Shown one piece after another: positions 20,526 through 31,316 of a DNA stretch of 37,478 nt. The notes beneath the pieces are model-generated. The model was not told where the DNA came from. It saw only the letters and a program-made list of their open reading frames with translations, and searched no databases. Source of the stretch: Cladosporium sp. IMV 00045 (Eukaryota; Ascomycota; Dothideomycetes; Cladosporiales; Cladosporiaceae). The stretch's first letter is position 1. Each line of letters starts with the position of its first letter. The stretch is from NCBI GenBank assembly GCA_001931905.2, contig MSJI02000655.1:1-37478 (forward strand), written 5' to 3'. The position numbers and the translations under genes were made by a program.

Positions 20526-22173
20526 TTACCTGGCAGTCAACGCCACCTTCGCTCCCTCCAAATTGACCGTGGTCAGACTAATGCTCTCCTTCCAGTAATC
20601 CAAAGGATCACGACTCTCAATACCACTGAACACCTGGCACAATCTGGCAGTGGTATAGCTCGCCTCCGTGAGCGCAAACTGCTGACCGAGACAAATGCGC
20701 GCGCCACCGTTGAAAGGAAGATACTCCCAACCAGGACGAAGACCCTTCTTACCGCTGACTGGATCGTCGAGCCAGCGTTCCGGACGGAATTCCTCGGCGT
20801 CGGGGCCGTAGTAGTCCTTGCGACGGTGCATGGCGTAGACGGACCATGCGACGACCTGGCCTTTGGGAACAAAGAGTGGCGAAGAACCGTTTGCTCCGCC
20901 ACCGACGGGGAGTGTGGTGTCTTCTTGCGCCTCGCGGGAGTTTTGCGATACGACAGGGTAGAGGCGAAGAGTTTCGTTGAGGAGGGCGCGCAGAAATTTC
21001 AGATCCTTGAGTTGCTCGAATGTCGGGTGGGCGTTGTCTAGGGTGGCGATCTCGCTCTGCAGTTTCGCCCACAGATCAGGACGCTTGGACAGGACCCAGA
21101 AGACGTTCGTGAGGAGGGATGCGGTGGTGTCACGGCCGGCGAGGAGAATGTTCAGAAGCTCGCTGCGGATGCGAGTGCGATCGTTGGTCTGACTGACAAG
21201 CTCGTCGATGAAGATGTAGCGGTCGGACTTGGACTCGGTCTGTTTCTGGGTAGCCATCTGGTCACGCTTAGAGCAGCCAATGTTGACATAATAGTCGACG
21301 AAGTCGTGCACGAACTTCTGGTCTTTCTTGGCTCCCTTAGCCTCCTTGAACAGATTGGCCCAGATTCCGAAACGAGCGCGCATGGCAATGAACTCCTGAC
21401 TTCGGTTGAAGGCGCCAGAAAAGCCCTCATCGCTTGATTGGCTCAAAGAGTTGGTGCTCTCGCCGAAAAGAAACTCGGTGGCGGAGTCCATGGTCAAGCG
21501 GAAGAAGTAATCGGCAAGGTTGATCGTGCTGCCATCTTTGGGAAGCTTCGAGATGAGATGGGCAACGTGCTTCTCGAAAGTCACAACATCGCCAACTTGG
21601 CTCCTGACAAAGTTGGGACGCAACATCTCACGCGAGTGAGCCCAGTCGGGGCCATCAGTGGTAAAGATACCTGGTGAACGTCTGGTCAGCCACAAAACCT
21701 CGCCCAACAACTCGCCACTTTGAAACAGAAAAACCTCCATCATCAAAACTTCAACGAGACTCACCATCACCCAAAAGCGGCCTAAAACTCGTCTTCCTCC
21801 TCGTCCCCAAACCCCACTTCTTATGCTCCAGCGCCTGCATGGTCTTCAAATTCTGCGGCTCGAGAGTCATCACCATCTTACGGCCGAGGACCACAAACTC
21901 GAACGTCTGCGCGCCAACAATACCAAACCGCTCCTGCGAACGCTGCAGCATGCGGTGCTCACGGAAAGCCGCGAGGCTGTCGCGGAACAGGTCGATGCCA
22001 TAGATCCGTTCCAATTGCGGGAAGCGAGGCGCGGATTGCGCTCCTGTTGCGCGTTGGACGGCGGCGCGCGAGCGGAATTGGATGAGCTTCTGCGCGAGGC
22101 TGTAGAGGATGAAGATGGCTGTTAGGAAGACTAGGGCGTTCGCCACGTGTGGGAAACGGGCGGCGAGGCCCAT
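20526..22173 (-). CDS. Cytochrome P450 monooxygenase (CYP52-like group)
   Basis: Two exons, 22173-21765 and 21670-20526, give 517 residues. The intron is GTGAGT...CTGAC...CAG, phase 1. The start is chosen because it begins just before the N-terminal membrane anchor (NALVFLTAIFILYSLAQKLI), placing the enzyme on the ER. Diagnostic motifs are all intact: AGRDTT oxygen-binding helix I (314-319), ETLR of the ExxR motif (369-372), FRPERW (431-436) and the heme loop FNGGARICLG with Cys463. Overall similarity is to the fungal fatty-acid/n-alkane hydroxylase group (CYP52 and relatives). That family placement is from memory, and the substrate could be another lipophilic compound. An adjacent exporter gene is consistent with detoxification or a small pathway. 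Confidence 0.92.
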
Positions 22174-22925
22174 TGTTGCTGTGGTCCTTGGTTGATCAAG
22201 AATCCCTGGTGCGTTGGTGGCGATCTGCGGCAAGGATTCCTCAAATTTGTAGGGACGACAGATCGCGACTGCAGAGAAGCGCGAGAGAACAGAAAGAAGA
22301 CGTAAGGAAGATATAGAGACTACTTACAAGACGGAGGAAGCGTGCTATTACTACTAGGTGGAGTGGTGGACTGCTGCCATAGCCACCCCGAAAAGGATTG
22401 ACATAGTACGGCCGAGAGTGTGAAGGAAGCCATCACTTTCCCATTGGCCACCGGCTGCCGCCCTGCTGACCCCGTTTTCTTGATTTGCATCCGAGAAGCC
22501 GGTGACTTTTGGGAAACGAGAAATGCGAACATTAACTATACAATACCGCCTACGATAGTCGAGTCTTGAACTACAAATTGCGCTATCGACTGTGCTACGT
22601 GCTATCTCCGCATTTGTCCTATATCGGATGAACCTCTCGTTCCGCGTCTGTGTATACGTCGTATATCGCACATAACGATCCGCCGGTAGACGAGCATTGA
22701 CCATGGCTTGGAGAAGCTTATACCATAGATTTCATGCACGATTAATAAACTGCCTAGGTATATGTAATTCGCGCGGTTACGGCGCGAAACCGACGGGTTG
22801 GGAATGCCGGTCAGATGCTTGTATGTGCTATCTAGAGAGACTTATGAGTTGTAAGATCTCACTCGGTCGCGGATCGGTAATGATTTCGTTCCGATAGCAC
22901 TGTGGAAGGTGCTGTCCGAAGTGAA

Positions 22926-22956
22926 GTGAGGCGACACCGTCACATTCGGATACACT
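22926..22956. repeat. Degenerate direct repeat, copy 1
   Basis: The segment opens with GTGAGGC and continues CCGTCACATTCGGATACACT. Copy 2 at 22995-23020 has the same order with a 4-nt deletion and three substitutions. A small hairpin, ACACT-CGAA-AGTGT, starts at 22952. Confidence 0.5.
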
Positions 22957-22994
22957 CGAAAGTGTGCAACATCTGGTTGTCATGCTCGGGTTTG

Positions 22995-23020
22995 GTGAGG
23001 CCGTCACATCCGAACACACT
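22995..23020. repeat. Degenerate direct repeat, copy 2
   Basis: GTGAGGCCGTCACATCC followed by GAACACACT, matching copy 1 at 22926-22956. The copies are about 69 bp apart. A related AAGGTGCTSTCCGA string also occurs twice, at 22906 and 23137. Confidence 0.5.
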
Positions 23021-23275
23021 TAACAACGCGAGTGTACAGTGATGACTTGTTGATTGACACGTCTGACAAGATGTATGCAACAATCGCGGCATTGATCAAT
23101 GACCCCGGAAATACCCTCGCTCAAATGACACATTGTAAGGTGCTCTCCGACGTCGAGCAAAGTGATGAAGAAGCCGGAACATCCGAATTCGAAGCGTACA
23201 TAAAAACAACATCAAATCCTACCACCGCCGTCCCACTACACCACTCCGACAGCCAAGCCAAACCGGACAAACGCT

Positions 23276-26200
23276 CTACTCCTCATCGTCATCCTCATCA
23301 TCCTCATCATCATCCTCGCTCTCGTCGTCCTCACTGACCTCCCCACCCAGCTCCCTAACCTTGCCCTTATACTCATCCCTCTTCTTCTCAATATCCTCAA
23401 TGACCAGCACCATATTCTCCAACTCCTCCCTGGCCTCCTTCTCAGCCGCCTTGGCCGCCTCTGCGGCTTTGTTGGCGGTTTCGACTTCCTCTTTCGCGGT
23501 GGCGACGTCCTTCTTCGCGGCCTCGAGTTCCTCCTTCGCGGACTCAAGTTCTTTCTTCGAAGCCTCAGCGCTCTTGGCGGCTTCCTCCGCTTCCTTCTTG
23601 GAAGCGGCTTGCTGCTGCTGTTGTTGGGCGCCCTTCTTCTTCCCACCAGCGCCGCCGCTGTTCTTATCATCATCAGCAGCAGCTTTCTTCGCCTTCTCAG
23701 TAGCATCCTTAGCCTTCTTCTCCGCCTCCTGAACCTTCCTCTCCGCTTCTTTGAGACTCTTCTCCGCAGCATCTTTGACCTTCTTCTCCGCCTCCTTCAC
23801 GCTCTTCTCCGCCGCCTCCTTAGCCTGCTTGGCCTTCTCCAGCGCCTCGCGGGACTTCTTCTCGCTCTCGCCCAGCTTCTGCTCCGCGGCGTCTTGGCTC
23901 GCTTTGGCAGTTTTGACCTCTTCTTGCAGCTCTTTGACTTTGCCGGTGAGGTTCTTGGCGAGCGATCCCAGCCTCTCGAGCTTCGCGGCGGTTTCGCTGT
24001 TGTCGGCTGCTTTGGCTTCTGAGGCTGCCCTGGCGGCTTGGAGTTCCTTCTCGAGTTCGGCGAAACCAGAGCGCTCGGTGGCGAGTTCTTGCTCTTTGCC
24101 TTTGAGGTCTTCTTGTAGGTCGGTGAGTTGAGATTTCAGGGCGGTGAGTTCAGTGTCGCGTTCCGTAAGCTGCTTGCGCGCTTGCTCAAGGTCAGACTCT
24201 GCTTGATCGGTGCGGCTTTGGAGCTGTTGGTGTGTGCGCTCGAGGTCGCGGTGTGTGGAGGTCAAGTCCTGCAACTGGCGGGAGGAAGCCTGCTCGCGAG
24301 TGGTGAGCTCGGAGTGCTGCTTTCTGATAGTATCGAGCTGCTGCTTCGCTTTGTTGTGCCCGTTCTGCTCGTTCCTGTGCGCATTCCCCAGCTCGGTAAG
24401 CTTGCGCTCGTAGTCTTGGACACGTGCATTGAAGCCTTGTTCTTGCTGCTCGTGCGTTTGGCGAGCCTGGCGGTCAGCCTCTTGTCTTGCACTCGCGATC
24501 GCGCGGGAATGGTCGACGTTCAAGGTTTCCTTCTCGCGCTGGTGCTGTGACTGCATTTTGGTGGTTTCTTCTTCATGGCCCTTTTGCATGGCCTCGTTGA
24601 TCTTCCGCAGACGATCCAATTCGGCGTTTGCGGTCTGGCTTTCTTTCTGAAGAGATAGCTTGTCGTGCTCGGACTGCTGGCTCGACTGCTGTGCATCTTG
24701 TTGACTTTGTGATAGGGCGTCTTTGACTGTTTGAAGTTGTTGTCGTAGATCGTCCAAAACATCACGATCGACACCCGCTTCCACATCGGCAAAGGGAATC
24801 ACTTCTACGCCAGGGTCCTTGTCGATCGCTTTGCGAAGCCGGGGGTATTCGGTCTGAAACAAATCGACGAATGCTTCGTTGACGAACTCAGGATCGCTGT
24901 CCATCTCTTCAATGCCAAAGTCGCGAATTGCAGGGTCACGTCTCAGCGCAAGAAGGGCATCAAGGTACTTGCCGCGGCCCAATTTTTGCGTGAGCAGAGG
25001 TGCAAGCGTTCTGCGAGGGATCGGCGAGTCCTTCGTGCTGAACTCATACACGGTCCCCAGCAGCGATGCCGCAAGTCCAGCGATTGTTGGCGCAGTAGCG
25101 GCGGATGACACACTTCCGACCAATGCTTGCACAAGACCGGAACCTTCGGCAAGCAAATCGTTCACACCGTCTGCAAACTCCCAGAGAATGACAGTGAGCG
25201 TGCTCGCATAAGATAGAATGATCCTCTCGTCAGCTCCAGTCTGCATAGCAGCCTCAAGTTGACTGCCCATCGCCTGCAAGGAGGTGAGCACTTCTTCGCC
25301 TTCGCTTTCGTTTCCTTCCTTGACAGCCGCAAGGGCCTTTTTCGCATCGTGATTGTCGGCGACTAGGTCTTGAATGATCCAGCTGGCGAAAAGCACACCC
25401 AAGGCATCTGTTCCAGGCCGAATAAGAGCGGTCAGCACGTTAGCTGCCTCTTCGCCCTGTTCGAAGCCGCTGACCGCTCGGAGCAGAAAGTGGTTTCGGA
25501 TACGGTCGTGGTTGCCCAAGTAGGCTTGGATGAGGGCACAGGCAGCATTGCGAAGAGGTGCCTCGCTCCGCGGTTGGTCCAGGGTCAAGTCCAAGAGTGC
25601 CTCGATGACATATGTTCTTGTTTTCTCGGCGCTTGGTCTCGCGCTGTTCCGTGCTGATGTAGTATTTGATCGTGAGCCATTGGTCTGCGAGCCAGCTTGA
25701 GAATTCGTGTCTGTGCTTTCAGAGGGGATTGCAATTTGAAGTGCCGCGAATTGTTCTTGTATGGGTGCGTTGTTGGAAATGAGGTCTGCAGTGGTCTTCA
25801 ACGCCGCCACCCTAACAGGGACTGGGAGCCCAGGGTGGAAGCTCATGTCGAGCAAAGCTTGCGCAGTGCCGGCCTTGAAAAAGGCACTTTGATTCTGGAG
25901 TGTGCTGCTCTCGCCGTGTGGGAGGAACAAGCGCAACAGCTGAAGCAACCCCCAACCTGCTTTCTCTCTGCTTTCAGCGATGAAGCGTGCTTCAGGGGTC
26001 TCTGGAGGGAATATCTCTGCTAGCAAGCGAGCGAGATGGCCGACGCAACCGGATTCGCGGAACATGGCTACAATCACGTTAGCACATTACCCTTGCTCGT
26101 TCACGTTCTTGAAATAACATACTCTGGTTGCTGGCAGAGCCTCGAATAAGGTTCGCGAGCAAGCTCAGGCAATCTTGTCCAGCTATACCTGCGTCCGCAA

Positions 26201-26961
26201 GACCACCCTCCATGCGGATGAGGGCAAACAACTTGCCGAACACATCTTCGAAAGCAACGATCTTCCGCAGGTCTTCGTTTGCACCGCCGGTCAGGTCGAC
26301 CAGCAAAAGCAATCCAGCATTTCTCACAGCGTCTCTGGCATCGTCTAGTATCCCAACAACACGACTGGTCCCAAGAGGTGCATTCAGCACGCATTCTTGC
26401 AATCGCTCCGGTCTGGCGGCGCAAATCGAGGTCAAGATCTGTACGCTGTACAGTCGCGAATAGTAGTCGGCATATGGCGAAGTCGGGTCGAGCAGATTCA
26501 GGAGTAAGGATATGTTGTCTTGGCGCTGGCATTAGCTTAGCTCTCATAGTTCTCCAAGAATGCGGCAGGATTGAGGATTTGTTACATACCATTGAGAATT
26601 CGTCAGCCATGAAGAAGGCAATCTCGTCGCCGGCTTCAGGGCTGTTGCTATCCGGACTGAACAGCATGAGGAGGGTCTCCATGACCAGCCTGATCGTGTC
26701 GACATCGCCTCCCTCCTCGACACCGTTCGCGTCGCCATCTTTGTGCTTGCTGTTCAGCGATTCGCCTAGACCATCGCGACGGAGGACCGTAATGAGCTCC
26801 CGTAGCGATCCGCTCGCAACTGACGCCGGGTATTGCTTTGCAAAGCTCCGAAGGCCGAGTATGGCTGCGCGACGATCCTCGAGCAGAGTTGCTGATTGCA
26901 AGCGACCGCAGAGGGTTTCAATCGTAGCCGTGGCCGTCTGAAGCGGCGGTGTCTTCAACAT
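23276..26961 (-). CDS. USO1: Vesicle-tethering protein USO1/p115
   Basis: Three exons: 26961-26590, 26525-26123 and 26067-23276, giving 1188 residues. Introns are GTATGT...CCAG (phase 0) and GTATGT...CTAAC...TAG (phase 1). The start at 26961 is preferred because family similarity begins at once (TATATIETLCGRLQ, TLLEDRRAAILGLRSFAKQY); an in-frame ATG at 27003 would add 14 residues. Residues 1 to about 650 form the armadillo-like head (RQDNISLLLNLLDP; GWGLLQLLRLFLP). Residues about 690-1150 are a long K/E/A-rich coiled coil. The C-terminus is a run of Asp/Glu. The protein tethers ER-derived vesicles to the cis-Golgi together with Rab1/Ypt1 and SNAREs. It starts 557 bp from the divergent RAT1 gene. 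Confidence 0.95.
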
Positions 26962-27518
26962 CTCGTGCTGTGTTTGTGCGTGTGTATATCCGCCGGGTGG
27001 CAATTGTCCAGCTTATTCCATTGCCTGTTTCTTGAGTCGAAGATATGTAAATTGGTCCAGCGACACGTTGGTCACTGGCAGATCTGATTCCAGTCTCCTT
27101 TATTATTTGATGGACAGCTTGCTTCGATTCCACTTTCCACAGAGAGACAGAGCGGCGGCCATCTACCCCGGATTCCGCAGACGGGCCGAGCCTTCTCCGC
27201 CCCGCCGGGACTGGCGCGTCCAGCAAGTCGCGGCGCATTCGAAACTGCTGCCATCATCGACAAAGAAAGACACTTGCAACTCTTCAGCCAGCGGCTTGTC
27301 AATTTTCCTTCCCGCTAGGCATTCACGGTGTCGCAACACCTTCACCAACCCCGACATTCAACCTGTGTCGGAACCCACCTAATATCCCTATTGCGACCGG
27401 CGACAACCCAGCCCTGATCTTCCTGTCGCCGTCAGATCAAGAATCCCTCGTCGCGGCGCATATCAACTGTCGTACGTAAACCAGCGACCGTAGACACCGT
27501 CGCCCAACACCAGCGACC
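26962..27518. promoter_or_regulatory. Shared divergent promoter of USO1 and RAT1
   Basis: 557 bp separate the two start codons. ATTGG at 27051-27055 is a CCAAT box read toward USO1. The RAT1 side is C-rich and ends in a good start context (GCGACCATGG). No TATA box is evident, as expected for two housekeeping genes. Confidence 0.5.
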
Positions 27519-30500
27519 ATGGGTGTCCCAGCGCTGTTTCGCTGGCTCAGCACCAAATACCCCAAAATCATCTCTCCAGTCGTCGAAGAACTGCCCGCCG
27601 AGGTCGACAACGGAGATGGCACTCAGACTGCAATCCCCGTCGATGCGCGCAAGCCAAACCCGAATGGCGAAGAGATGGACAACTTGTACTTGGACATGAA
27701 CGGTATTGTCCACCCCTGTTCTCACCCCGAGGACAGGCCGCCACCCGCGAACGAGGAGGAGATGATGATTGCGGTCTTCGAGTACACCGAGCGCGTGGTC
27801 AACATGGTCCGTCCTCGCAAGCTTCTCATGATTGCCGTCGACGGTGTCGCGCCACGTGCGAAGATGAACCAGCAGCGCTCTCGCCGGTTCCGTTCTGCGC
27901 AGGAGGCCGCTGAGAAGGACCAGGCTGTCGCTGAGTATCATGCCATGATGAAAGCGAAAGGCCAGGCCGTCGAGGGTGAAGGCGATGAGAAGCCGAAGAA
28001 GACTTGGGACTCGAACGCCATCACTCCCGGCACGCCGTTCATGGACATTCTTGCTGCCAGTCTGCGCTACTGGGTACAATACAAGCTCAACACTGATCCC
28101 GCCTGGGAGAAGCTTAAGGTCATCATCTCAGATGCCACTGTTCCAGGTGAGGGAGAGCACAAGATCATGAACTTTGTGCGCTCGCAGCGTAGCTCGCCTA
28201 CACACGATCCCAACACAAGGTAAGACACATCCCATTTCTTTTTTCCCCTATACTTTATTTCGGCGTTTTCTATTTCTCTCTTCTTGGTGGGAAAGGGAAA
28301 CGGGACAAAGAGAGAAGGGGAGGGGGTAGCAGGGAAGATGGCAGCAGGCGAAGAGGAAGGATGGAGACCGGGAGAAGGATGAAGGGGGAAGGGCTTGTGA
28401 TAAATCATCACAACCGAAACCGTATATGAGGTAAAACGCTAATGGTCCCAGGCACGTCATGTACGGTCTCGATGCCGATCTCATCATGTTGGGCATCGCG
28501 ACACACGAACCGCATTTCCGAATTCTCAGAGAAGACGTCTTTGCCAACGACACCAAACCTGGTCACTGCCGCAAATGCGGCCAACCAGGTCATATGGCAG
28601 ACAGCTGTATGGGCAAGGCGCCAAAGCCCGATGAAGGCGCAAAGAAGCCGTTGAAGCCTTTCATCTGGCTTCACGTGAGCGTCCTACGCGAGTATCTTGC
28701 TATCGAGCTTAGTGTGCCTAACACAGGCTTCGCTTTCGACCTGGAGCGCGCCCTCGACGACTGGGTGTTCATGTGTTTCTTCGTTGGCAACGATTTCTTG
28801 CCACACTTGCCCTCTCTGGATATTCGTGAGAATGGTATCGACACTCTCATCGCCATCTGGAGGGACAATTTACCGATCATGGGCGGCTATGTCACTAAGG
28901 ATGGCCACGTCGACCTCGCTCGAGCGCAGATTATTCTGGACGGCCTTGCGAAACAGGAGGACAGCATCTTCAAGCGTAGGAGACAGACGGAGGTGCAGAG
29001 AGAAGAGGCGCAGAAACGTCGTGCACTTGCAAAGGAGCGCCGTGATGCTAGCAAACGCCAGAGGTTCTCTGGTAACGGAGGCGACTTTGGGCCCTCCGGA
29101 TACGATGAGACTGTCATCACTCGTGGTCCCCGTGGTGGTATCAAGCGTGGAGAGCAGGCGCCGGACATCAACGCTCTTCCCACTTTTGCACCTTCGGCTG
29201 CTCAGACTTCGGCTGACCCACGCTACGCCAACCAGCTGACGCATGCCGATGTGGTTGGTCAAGCTAACGCCGACAACAAATCTGCTGCTGCCGCGATGAA
29301 GGAAAAACTTGCTAACAGCAAGAAGCCAGCCGACAATCAGAAGGCAGAAGTTGATGCTTTGTTTGCTCAGAATGCGCCCTCAGACGGCTCGACAGTGCTT
29401 GGAAAGCGCGCTCGAGACATGGTTGAGGAAGCCAAGGAGGAGCTCAGCACTGGACCGTCGACCCCCGGTCGTAGCACGCCGGACAAGGAGTTCGCCGATC
29501 CAATGAACAAGGGCACATCTGGCGCACTTGGTGGAAACTCCGAGGACGTCGATGCCACGCCCGAGGACACCGTCAAGCTGTGGGAGGACGGCTACGAAGG
29601 CCGTTACTACGAGCAGAAATTCCATGTCTCTCCCGAAGACGTCGCGTTCCGCAACAAGGTTGCCAATGCATATGTTGAAGGCCTGTGTTGGGTCTTGCTC
29701 TATTATTTCCAGGGATGCCCAAGTTGGACGTGGTATTACCCGTATCACTACGCTCCCTTTGGAGCCGATTTCAAGGACATTGGCAATCTCACGATTGCCT
29801 TCGACAAGGGCAAGCCTTTCAGGCCGTACGAGCAGCTGATGGGCGTCATGCCTGCACGCTCCAACCACACCATCCCGCCAGTCTTCCATCCTTTGATGAC
29901 TGAAGAGACTAGTCCGATCATCGAGTTCTATCCAGAGGACTTTGAGATCGATCTGAACGGTAAAAAGTTCAGCTGGCAGGGTGTTGCTCTGCTCCCATTC
30001 ATCGATGAAAAGCGTCTTTTGGATGCCATGGGTACAAAATATCCCCTACTCACTGAGGACGAAGTCCGCCGTAATGAGTTCGGCAATGAAGCACTCATCT
30101 TCAGCACTCGCCACCCGCTCTACAACGAAGTCGCCCAGAACTTCTACTCCAAGAAGGCCGGCTCTCCGAAATTCAAGATCGACAGCAAGATCTCCGAAGG
30201 TCTGGCCGGCAAGGCCACCAAAGCAGAAGCATACATTCCCAACAGCAGCTTGGAGTTCCCCCTGCCAACCACCCAGGAGAAATTCACCAGACTGGACCAG
30301 GATGAGAGTGTGACCGTCAACTATCACATGCCGGAGCTGCGTGGCGTCCACAAGAGCATGCTCCTTCCCGGCATCGTCTTCAACCCTAGCGCCCTCGACT
30401 ACGATGATGTGCAAGCCACCCGCAACCGCGCCAATAAGACTGGCCGGAGCCACGGTGGAGTTGCCCTCACGCAGAACGGCGGCCGCTCAGATGGACAGAG

Positions 30501-30933
30501 GATCAACTACTCTGCGCGCGACAACGGCCCGCCACAGCACGGCGGCGGCTACAACGCTCACAACGGCTACGGAGCAAATGGCGGCTATGGCGCTCCTCTT
30601 CAAGGAAGCCCGCTCGCAAATCTCCCGCCTCATCTCGCTGCACAAGCCGCCGCACACGGTATGGGCGGCGGTCCTCCGCCTGGTTTCAACCAAGGCCCGC
30701 CTCGGGGCGGCTATGGCGGCTACGACCGTGGCGGAAGAGGTGGCGGACGCGGTGGCGGAGGCTACGATTCAAGGCCGCGTGGCGGTTATGGTCAAGGTGG
30801 CTACGGACAGGGAGGCTACGGCCAAGGCAGAGGTGGCTATGGAGGGTACCAGGGTGGCGGAGGAGGAGGCTACGGTGGCGGCTACAATCAGGGCGGGTAT
30901 GGAGGCGGTGGCTATGGTGGCAGGAGGTACTGA
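27519..30933 (+). CDS. RAT1: 5'-3' exoribonuclease 2 (RAT1/XRN2)
   Basis: Two exons, 27519-28219 and 28452-30933, give 1060 residues; the intron (GTAAGA...CCCAG, phase 2) is 232 bp, much longer than the others here. The N-terminus [17 protein letters not shown] is the XRN signature. Acidic active-site segments are present: [34 protein letters not shown] and [16 protein letters not shown] zinc knuckle ([14 protein letters not shown], 273-286) sits where nuclear XRN2/RAT1 proteins carry one. The basic/coiled insertion and the conserved second domain ([16 protein letters not shown]) follow. The last about 115 residues are RGG/GGY repeats, a low-complexity RNA-binding tail. The enzyme degrades 5'-monophosphate RNA in the nucleus, for rRNA maturation and Pol II torpedo termination. 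Confidence 0.96.
28220..28451 (+). other. Long RAT1 intron with purine-rich body and hairpin
   Basis: The intron is 232 bp. It has a GTAAGA donor, a strongly purine-rich centre (about 28285-28394) and CTAAT as the probable branch point. A perfect 7-bp hairpin, TTGTGAT-AAATC-ATCACAA, at 28395-28413 lies just before that branch point. Confidence 0.6.
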
Positions 30934-31316
30934 TCGGATTGCTACCGTGTGTTGAAAGAGCCTCTGCCGTGTCTGCTTTGGCAATAACTGTGTTTGAAGA
31001 CGATTGATCGATGGCCTGTGTGAATAGCCACAGGGCCGCGTTGTACTTTACCAGAATTCATGTCCTTGACAGGCTTGTCATATCGCTTTCCCTGTTTCAG
31101 AATTCCCATCGTCCCATTTAATGTATTGCACGTGTCCATGAGAGAAATAGATGGCGTGAAGTGAAGTGGGTTCTTCTTGCATCTCTACGCCACGGGTAGT
31201 CCCGAAGCGTAGCGCCGCAGCTTGCACCTGCGGTGGTTCGCATGTGAAGCCTCCCTTGAGCGTTGATATTGCAGCCATTGACTCGCCACAAACAAAGCCA
31301 AAAGCAAAAATTAACC
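30934..31316. other. Intergenic region between RAT1 and the PP2C gene
   Basis: 383 bp holding the RAT1 3' UTR and the promoter of the downstream phosphatase gene. No other feature was recognised. Confidence 0.45.

Larger units (their letters stand above)
22174..23275. other. Intergenic region with degenerate short repeats
   Basis: About 1.1 kb between the USO1 stop and the P450 start. The part at roughly 22500-22860 is rich in TAC/TCG/TAT strings unlike its neighbours and may be an old, mutated mobile element. Short direct repeats follow (separate entries). An inverted repeat TTCGCGC/GCGCGAA with a 7-nt spacer lies near 22768-22788. No convincing gene was found. Confidence 0.4.

Noticed and set aside
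30700..30933. Repeated short units that might suggest a tandem-repeat or CRISPR-like array
   Set aside because: They are codons of the Gly/Tyr/Arg-rich tail of RAT1, with no constant repeat-spacer structure; a eukaryotic nuclear gene.
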